Shown piece by piece: positions 56,287-64,000 of a stretch of DNA of 64,000 nucleotides. The notes beneath the pieces were generated by a model. It had not been told where the DNA came from. It saw only the letters and a program-made list of their open reading frames with translations, and made no database searches. The position numbers and the translations under genes were made by a program. The stretch comes from Quercus robur (lineage: Eukaryota; Streptophyta; Magnoliopsida; Fagales; Fagaceae). The DNA is taken from positions 868,001-932,000 of the forward strand of contig NC_065536.1 in assembly GCF_932294415.1 (NCBI RefSeq), in the 5' to 3' direction. The stretch's first letter is position 1. Each line of letters starts with the position of its first letter.

Positions 56287-58207
56287 GTTAGTCACATTAT
56301 AAAAAACATTAGTGTTACGACATATAATTAATACATACATTTGAGTCACTTTTTTTAAGCACGGTGTGTTATATATAAATTTTACATATTAAAATATAAA
56401 AATTTTGATATACAATTAAAATAAATATTAAATTTGTTTTAAATTACTTGAAAATTTTTGCCAATAGAATCTTAGATGAAGTAGAATTTTAAATTTCTTA
56501 TAGTTTAGAAAATAGATTTTTAAATTATTAGTAAAACAGTTTGATCTACATCAACTATCTATTGTCACTATATTAATAATTAATAACAGTATGCATATAG
56601 TAGTATAACCTATTACCAAAGCACTTTAATTTTGAAAGGAAAATTTTGAAAAGGAATGGGCATTTTGTGGAGATAAAACATGGCATTTAAGGCTTATGAG
56701 CATTATTTTGACTTTCATAATGCATAATATAAACAAAGAAAGAATAAGTGTTAACCTTATGTGTGGAGTAAAGTTGCTTGAGATGATTATATATGAAATC
56801 TTCACATGTTTTGTAACCAAATAGACAAAAAAAAACTCTTCATAAGAGTGTCATTAAAAAGTAAAATAAATACTAAACTAAAACTCTTAACTCACGGAAA
56901 AAACTGAAATTTGCAAAACTTAAACTTTTTCAAGTGTGTGGGAAAATTTTAAAAGTATATAAATTAACACTTAAATTAAAATAGGAAAAAAAAGTGTAGT
57001 GACAAAATAAAAATGGTAGATAATTCATATAGTGATGAAGAGGGGAAAAAAATTTGATATAAACTTTTGTATCTATCCAAAAATTAATATAGCAATGGTT
57101 TAAAAGTTGTAAACTTACTCTAGATTTAGTGGAAATAGAATTTTATACTATTAAAACTTTATCTAATAGAGTTTAATCTTAAGAAAACTATCTTCACAAG
57201 AGTGTCATTAAAAAGTAAAAATCAATACTAAACTTAAATTCAAACTCTCTTAATTTGTGGAGGTGTGAAACTAATAAAATCTAAATCTTTAAAACACCAT
57301 GCTTTTGCTCAATTATTCTAATTTTTATTAATAAAAATTTTACTACTCAAGAAAATTAATTTAATCTTATAACGCATATATAAACATAACACAAATACAT
57401 ATGGAACCTTTGTTGTAGGAGAGAATACAAAATTTGATAATTCTTAAATAATAAATAGATTAAACGTAAATATTTATAGAGGTTTATATAATAGATTTCA
57501 TGGATTTAAAATTGCATTTATGACTCATAAGCAAAACTTAAAAAAAAAAAAAAAAAAAAAAACAAAAAAACAAAAAAGCAAAAAAAAACACAAAAACAAA
57601 GAAGAGAAATACATACCTGAAATAGTTTGGATGGTAGGTTTCAATGTCCTAATGATATTATTTGACCCTTTCGCTGAACTATTTTCTTGGTCATTTGCTG
57701 AATAATGATTAAGCTTGTGGAAATTCTCTTGGTTTTGGGAGCGATTTCAAACTAAATTTTATAAATTAAAATATGTTAATATATTTTCCACAAAATTCAT
57801 CCATGAATGATAAAATAGCTTGGTTGGAGTTTTACCATTTATCAAATTAATCATCTGGCTTTAATTTGATGGGAAAAAATTATTAATGGGTTGTTTTTAA
57901 AACTATTTTCAACTTTTAACGACCTTCCAATGGTTGAAAATTCCAAATCTCTAGAATTATAAATTCTTCAAAGTTATAAAATAAAAACCAATTGAAACTT
58001 TTGACAGGTTTTTTTTATTTGGTTAGATAGTGGGAAATTTTTTTGAGTTGATATTTATGTTATTCAGATTTACAAAATAATTTAAATTTATTTCACATTA
58101 TTTTAGAAAAAATTATAGAAAATTGATATTGTGCCAATCACATCCTCCTATCTTAGTAAGTTGCGAAAAAATATCAATAAAAAAAATTCTCTTAATATTA
58201 TTACTTG

Positions 58208-58254
<47 letters not shown>

Positions 58255-58316
58255 CTAAGGCTACTAAAGGAAAGTTTTCTTTTCTTTTTTTGATAATGCA
58301 ATAATTGGTGGATAGG
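56287..58316. other. AT-rich intergenic DNA
   Basis: No gene. Poly-A runs (about 57540-57562, 58208-58250). CTTCACAAGAGTGTCATTAA and its neighbour near 56838-56856 are a short direct repeat. Confidence 0.5.
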
Positions 58317-58325
58317 CAATTTGTA

Positions 58326-58605
58326 GGATTTAGATCCTCTAGATTTCTTAAACTACTCTATTAATAGATTTCCTTAAATCCTAACCACACTTTAATAATT
58401 TATGGTCTAGATTCTGCCATGTCAATATTCCACTAACAATATTCTTAAAATAATAAAATAATGTTGTAAAAAAAAAATAATTAAGATTATTGTTAGTGGA
58501 ATGCTGACATGGCAAAATCTAGTCCATTAAATCATTAAAGAATTATTAAGATTTAAAAAAATCTATTTGATAAAGTACCTTAGGAAATCTAGAAGATCTA
58601 AATCC
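58326..58605. mobile_element. Mutator-type MITE, 280 bp, perfect 9-bp TSD
   Basis: Almost the whole element is an inverted repeat: GGATTTAGATCCTCTAGATT pairs with AATCTAGAAGATCTAAATCC, and CATTCCACTAACAATA recurs inverted near the centre. CAATTTGTA is duplicated exactly at 58317-58325 and 58606-58614. The 9-bp TSD indicates Mutator-like transposition. Confidence 0.85.
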
Positions 58606-59011
58606 CAATTTGTACCATGTATATCTTTGTTAAAAACACCACAAGGTGCTAATTTATTGAATTACAAGATTCTTGACACTGAAAATTATGGCTTCACAAA
58701 CTTTAAATATTTAAATTTTTTCATGTTTCATTAAATAGAAAGTTTTAACCCTTATAACCTAATTTAACTTTGTGTTAATGAAAAATTATAAAGCTACTAT
58801 AAATTTTACTACATAAAATTTATGAACTTATATATCAATAAGTATAATTAGTAAGTTTCAACCACCTATAACTCTGTGTTTGGATTAAGAATTTGGCAAA
58901 TATTCACAAATTTACAACTGATGAGATCTAATGACTTCCCCATTATTTAAAAATTTCCTTGTTTGGTTTTAAAGTATAGATATTTCATCCATTTACACCA
59001 ATAAAATATAA

Positions 59012-60331
59012 CGCTTTGTTTGTTTCGTTGGAAAACTTTCTGTAAAGATAGTTTTCCACATTTTCCAGTGTTTGGTAGCATAAAAAAAACTTAGTCAATG
59101 GAAACCTATCTTTGGTCAACGGAAAACTCTAATAAAAATAAGGCTTATTTTCTATAAGCTGTTTTCCAAATTTTTTTTTTGGAAAACAATCTTTCTCTCA
59201 TGCGTTGCAACTCCTATAAATATTATCTTCGTCTATAGCCGTGGGAAACATAATTTTTTGGCGCCTTCTCTCACTCATGGTAAGTTTTCTCACTTTTTCT
59301 CTCTTCCCTTTGCTTTTTCTTTCCTCACACCCTCACCGTCACTAACTCTGGTCTCTCCTCTTCCCATAGATCTCTCTCTTTAATTGTCTCTCTTATCTCT
59401 TTTCTCCATGTTTCTCTTCCCCTCTGTAACACAATTCTCCGATTAGATTTTTCTTTACTTCACTGATCGATCAATAGCTCCGACTTGTAAAGGAGAACAA
59501 ATTTTCAGCAGTAATTATTTCATTCCTCTCTACCAAAATTCCAATTCTTTGCTTTGAATTTCAAGCTCGATTTTCTTTTTTCTCTAAGAAATTTTCGATT
59601 TGATAGATTCCAGGCAGAAGTTACTTCTTTTTTGTACATAAAGTGCAAAAAAATAAAATAAAATAAAAAATAATAGAAGAAGAAGAAGAAAGAATGAAAG
59701 AAGTAAAAAATGAAAATTTTAAACATAGTACCTATTTGCTCTAAATTGCTTTTACATGGGACAATTTTTACCGTGGACTAATAATATTGTTATATAATGA
59801 ATGATAATTGTTTAGGAGAATTGCATTTGTTGGCAAATACATTTTTTGTTGGCAGATACTCTGTAGTAATGATATATTATGTAGTACATTATGTAAATAC
59901 ATAATTTAGAGTAATATTGAAGACTTGTGGTTGACCATAGTAGACAAATGGTTGATATGTATGTGTGTGTGTGTACGTACGTTACTTTCTATATATATGA
60001 GCAAAATGAGTGGTAGAGATAATGAAATTTGACAACTAATTAATTTTGATTGTATCTATTGTCAAAATTTTAGATTAATTAGTATGAAAACCAAATTCAT
60101 TCTTGGTTTTTTATTTATAATGATTACAATAGTTAGTTTACATAATATACATGTTTTAAATTATACAAGAAATATTTAAAAAAAAAATTGCATACCAAAC
60201 ACTAGAAAACATTCTTAAGCGTATTTTCAAGGTCGTTACCAAACACTGGAAAATAAGACAGTTTTCTACAAAATGCTTTTTGGAAAATGAACCATTTTCC
60301 AGAAAATGTTAATGCTGAAACAAACAGAGCG
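59012..60331. mobile_element. PIF/Harbinger-type non-autonomous element, 1320 bp, TSD TAA
   Basis: TIRs CGCTTTGTTTGTTTC and GAAACAAACAGAGCG are flanked by TAA on both sides. Subterminal GGAAAAC/CAGTGTTTGGTA words recur inverted at both ends. The interior (about 59265-59520) is C/T-rich with GGTAAGTTTTCTCAC and TCTTCCCATAGATC, suggesting a captured transcript leader with an intron. No transposase. Confidence 0.65.
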
Positions 60332-60334
60332 TAA

Positions 60335-60835
60335 GTATATAACAAAAATATTTAAATTACAAGGTTATAATATTTTTTTTTTTAATAAAAATAGAGAAGG
60401 TGTTATTAAAAGGACTTTTTTCAATATACCATAATTAATTGACTAATTTGAACATATCCAAGAATAAAAAACAAAAACAAATGTACACCCTTAGTCCATA
60501 GAACACATGTAACATATTGCGTTAAGTTTAGATTACTATATAAATTCAAAATCATCAAATTTTTTTGAAACTTGAATTTTAAAATAATGCCCATATTTAT
60601 CATTTTTTTTGCTTTTTTAGGGCCTATATCTCTAATTTTTAATGCCTAACTTTTGTATTTTCAGCTCAAAACTAAAGTGTTTGACCCAAAGAAAATAAAA
60701 TTTCATATGTTCAAACCAAAAATTAAGGTGAAAAAATAAATTTTGAGCCCAAAAAAAAAAGCCTACAAAACGAATCAATTTAAGTCTCAATTTCTATTAA
60801 ATAAAAAAACCTAAGGCCAAATTAGTCAAAAATTG
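60335..60835. other. AT-rich intergenic DNA
   Basis: No gene or element recognised. Confidence 0.5.
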
Positions 60836-61085
60836 ACTGAATGGACCAAGTTAGACGGAATGGACTGAAGTGAATTAAGTTGACCAAAATGGATAGAATA
60901 GACCGAACTGGACCAAATAGGAAAAACGGGACTGAATGGAACTGAAGTAGACTAAATTGAACCTAAGCGGACCTAGTAGGACTAAATGGACCAAATCGGA
61001 CTTAAGTGAACCTAAGTGGACCGAATGTGGCCAAAGTAGGCCGAATTGAGTTAAGTGAACCAAATTGACTAAATTAGACTGAATA
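60836..61085. repeat. Degenerate 10-bp tandem array (GGACYRAATN)
   Basis: About 24 consecutive decamers keep phase: GGACCAAGTT, GGACTGAAGT, GGACCTAGTA, GGACCGAATG and so on. Individual copies differ strongly but the GGAC/RAA frame persists. Weaker members continue near 61190-61225. Confidence 0.65.
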
Positions 61086-61977
61086 TACTAAAATACTACG
61101 CTGATGTGGCTTAAAAAAAAAAAAAATTGAGCCTAAAATTTAAAAGGCAGCTTACAAAAAGAACCAATTTAAGGCCCAATTATTCCAAAATGGACCAAAG
61201 TAGACTAAATGAACCGAAGTTGACAGAGTTATTTAATATTCCAAAATGTAGTGTTGGTCTAATTTAGAACAGCTTGAGGACGTTGTTTAATATTCCAAAG
61301 GTAGAAATTAATTTTGTTCCGGCGAGAATGCACATGGAGACTTTCTTATTTGGTGGCAAAACTAAACATTAAGCACCACAAGGTAATTGCGAGCTACCTT
61401 CTCTTTCTGCAATGTTTTTTAGGATAATATTATTTTAAATCAAACTTCGAAAATACATGCAACTCAGAATTGATATTATCATGTCCTAATGATATAGAAT
61501 AGTAGATAATTAAGATAAAAATGATGGATTTTACTTACCTCCAGTATTTTTTTAACTGGACATGTCATTTTATTTTAAATATACAATGACAAGTAGTAGT
61601 GGATTTTAATCTTCACATTTTATTTAGTTAGTGGATGACGTGGTATTCTCTCATGAAAACAAAATGAGATTCCTATTAAAAAAGTACTAGAGGTAAGCCG
61701 AACCCAAAAATGATAAAGACTCCCCCCCCCCCCCCCCCCCCCCCCGCGAAATTGGTGATCAAAAATTTGGATCCAGAGGTAAAAGAATCCAAGCGTGTTG
61801 ATCACAGTAGTCAGAGTGGTTTAGGTTCAATGAGAGTTGTTAGTATTAATAATAATTATTATTATTATATATTTTGACATGAGCATTAATTATTATCTTC
61901 TAATGCATGAATATTCAATGCCCTAATGATATTATTTGACCATCGATATATTAATTATTGAGCCTTTCTCTAAATGA
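61086..61977. other. Intergenic DNA with a C24 homopolymer
   Basis: C24 at 61722-61745 in AT-rich DNA is the only striking feature. 61263-61460 resembles 49480-49620 (AAATATGG-type TTTAATAT..., CTTCTCTTTCTGCAAT), an old shared repeat. No gene. Confidence 0.5.
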
Positions 61978-62136
61978 TTTTTTGGGTTAGTTAGTTTAAC
62001 TGATAAAAAATTTTGTCGTCGAATAAGAGATCCGGAGTTCGATCTTTGACTACACCAAAAACCAATTGATATCTTAATTTGATAATAAAAAGAAAATATC
62101 AGGAGTGGACACAAATTCTATCTCTTGGCTTTTAAA
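61978..62136 (+). mobile_element. tRNA-derived SINE-like copy
   Basis: Box A-like TTAGTTTAACTGATAAA is followed at a pol III spacing by box B-like GGAGTTCGATC. A body with CTACACCAAAAACCAATTG and ATAATAAAAAGA follows, a pattern I associate with plant SINE-type repeats. It does not fold as a functional tRNA. Confidence 0.5.
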
Positions 62137-62391
62137 GGAATTAATTTGAAATTAAATACTGTATATTTAGGGTTTAAATTCACCTTCCCCATTTTAACTA
62201 TTAAATTACCATAATAAATAAATAAACTATACATCAAAAAATTTTAATTAAATTTTGAACTTCTAATACTCCTCTCATGTTCTTCAAAAAAAAAAAAAAA
62301 AAAAAAAACACTCCTCTCATGTAGATTTGTGGAATTTAGTGAAGCAAAAAATTATTAGGACTAAAACAACAAATATTCACAAATAGATTAC

Positions 62392-62715
62392 GGTCCGTTT
62401 GGATACAGCTGAAAACTGAAAACTGAAAAACACTGTAGCAAAATAATTTTTAAATGTGTGAATAGTACTATGGGACCCATTTTTAATGAAAAAGTTGTTG
62501 AAAAGTGAAATTTGTGGGTCCGTAAATAGTATATGATATGCACTGATTGACTGAAAAAAGTTAGAAAAGTTAAACTTTGCAGCTACTGTTCATTGAACAG
62601 TACATGAACAGTAGCCGCAAGTCTCAAAAACGCGTGAAAAAAAAAAAAAAAAAAAAAAAAAGAAGGAAAAAATGCAGATACAGATGCGCTGGAAATCAGC
62701 CCAATCCAAACGTAC
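62392..62715. mobile_element. MITE with GTCCGTTTGGAT TIRs
   Basis: TIRs GGTCCGTTTGGATACAG and ATCCAAACGTAC. Interior closely matches 8626-8905 (ACTGAAAACTGAAAA, AATAATTTTTAAATGTGTGAA, AAAAAGTTGTTGAAAAGTG). An inverted ACTGTTCATTGAACAGT lies near its centre. Confidence 0.65.
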
Positions 62716-63809
62716 TCTAAATGAAAGAAAAAGAGTAGATAGTATTTGGCTAATAGTCCTAGACTTAGTAAAATTAGACTCAGACACGTTAACCTGACCC
62801 AAACTCGAACGAAAATACTAAACCCAATTCAAGATTTTTAACCCAAGTAAAAAAAAAAAAAAAAAAAAAATTGGTCAACCCAACCGACCTGATTAATTTT
62901 CGAGAGGGGTCAAGTCAATTTGACTAAATTGTCAAAAGCGACTATTCACTATATTAACATCACATTCATAAAGTCTTATTTGTTTCGCACACTAGCTTAA
63001 TAGTTTAGTACACCACCCCACTATTAATTTTTTTTTTTTTTTAATTCTTTAAACCTAAACCTTTACATTTGAAATGTTATTGTCTTTGTATGTGCTTCTC
63101 GTTCTCACTCTCATATCTCAATTCTCAAGTATGAAGAATTTCAATGCTAAATTTTACTACAAACATTGAGTAGTGAAATTCATATTAAATATTTACATAT
63201 TTTTCTTTAATTTTTTTTAAGAATATTTCACTTTTTATAATATATTATGATTTATTCTTAAAGGTTTTTTTAGTTACTTTCTAGTTAATTTAATTTTATT
63301 ATTATTTTACATACAACAGATCGAAACAAGTGAACTTAAGAACATTGATAACTTGACATGACCCACAAAAACGTCTTTTTAAAATTTCTCTTGTCAATGT
63401 GCCAGCTACCATCTTCTTTGATGATACGTAATCAATGAAAATTATATTTTTAGTACCATATCAAATAGGGCAAAATTTAGATACACTACCTTAGATTTCT
63501 TATTTAAAATTTTGACATCTGTCCAATTTAACAATCCAAACAAATAGCGTTAAAACTAAAAATTCTTTCTTTTTTTTTTTCTTTTTTTTTTTTTTTTCCT
63601 TCTTTCCTCTTTTTCCTGTACCACAACTGCAAGAGAACCCACTGCTTCAGATTCAGATCTTTCGGATTGTAAGATTTGTGCCTTCCGCTGAAGAATAAAT
63701 AGATGAGCTATGCTTTCTGCTCCAAATAAATCCAAATAAAGTAAAAAGCAAAAAGCACCGTGGGAAATCCAATAGTCACTACAACTAAAACCATATAAAA
63801 CAATAAAAA
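62716..63809. other. Intergenic DNA
   Basis: 62800-62930 has GACCC-type words like the ends of 20246-21893, a possible decayed copy. Otherwise AT-rich with poly-T/A; no gene. Confidence 0.45.
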
Positions 63810-64000
63810 TAAGGAAAAAATGCAAAACTGATCCTCTAACTTTCACTGTTTTTCATTTCAGTCCTTTAACTTTCAATTTTGTCAATTCAGTCCTCTAACT
63901 TTCAATTTTTGTCAATTTAGGACTCCGTTACAACTCAATTAGTGACTGTCGTTAAAACTCCTAAAACGACGCCGTTTTGCTTTTTCTTTTTCTTTTTTTT
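63810..64000. mobile_element. Left part of a MITE, cut by the window end
   Basis: TGCAAAACTGATCCTCTAAC and repeated TCAGTCCT(C/T)TAACTTTCAA phrases match the terminal region of the 39134-39471 element. The right end and TSD lie outside the window. Confidence 0.45.

Overview
This is plant nuclear DNA: AT-rich and intron/TE-dense, with long poly-A/T and (TA)n tracts. It carries plant receptor genes (Cf-9/RLP12-like LRR receptor-like proteins and ZmPK1-like S-domain receptor kinases), plant Ty3/gypsy lineages (Tat with a second RNase H; a chromodomain element), a copia fragment, a Helitron and many TIR elements. A woody eudicot, perhaps Fagaceae (oak-like), is my guess from general impression; nothing here proves the species.

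Layout. 0-15 kb is a decayed RLP cluster. RLP pseudogene 1 (4097-6495, two frameshifts) has a 2.8-kb solo LTR (6650-9428, TSD AAAGT) in its 3' flank. A C-terminal RLP fragment (14402-14885) lies 10 kb away. Their upstream flanks (2050-3240 and 12181-13223) are homologous, so the two arose by tandem segmental duplication. 15.9-22.8 kb holds MITEs, a 0.5-kb tandem duplication, a foldback element and a nested TIR pair (20246-21893, inner 20597-21620) with captured gene-like sequence. A second segmental duplication pairs 15907-16540 with 22150-22793 plus 33113-33150.

22794-33112 is a young Tat-lineage Ty3/gypsy element on the minus strand: two 488-bp LTRs with 2 differences and TSD TTGAC. Gag-pol is interrupted by one in-frame TAG. 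Between pol and the 3' LTR it carries a plus-strand (antisense) gene with its own TATA box and four GT-AG introns, predicted 634 aa, followed by a hairpin-rich minisatellite. The element sits about 560 bp upstream of an intact S-domain receptor kinase (33672-36068).

36-50 kb: the 3' flank of that kinase is duplicated at 38943-40452, joined directly to a truncated copia LTR-PBS-gag piece. Then come a degenerate ~195-bp tandem array, a hAT-like element (41587-42758), a Helitron (43257-44403) and a convergent paralogous kinase (47152-44765, minus strand) with a single TAA in its kinase domain, followed by a long foldback and a perfect 40-nt palindrome.

50705-56286 is a chromodomain Ty3/gypsy element on the minus strand (LTRs 531 and 554 bp), also broken by one in-frame TAG, in integrase. 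56.3-64 kb is non-coding DNA with a Mutator-type MITE with perfect 9-bp TSD, a PIF/Harbinger-type element, a 10-bp periodic array, a SINE-like copy and more MITEs.

Only one receptor gene looks intact (33672-36068). The others are pseudogenes, and the rest of the window records duplication and transposition around them.
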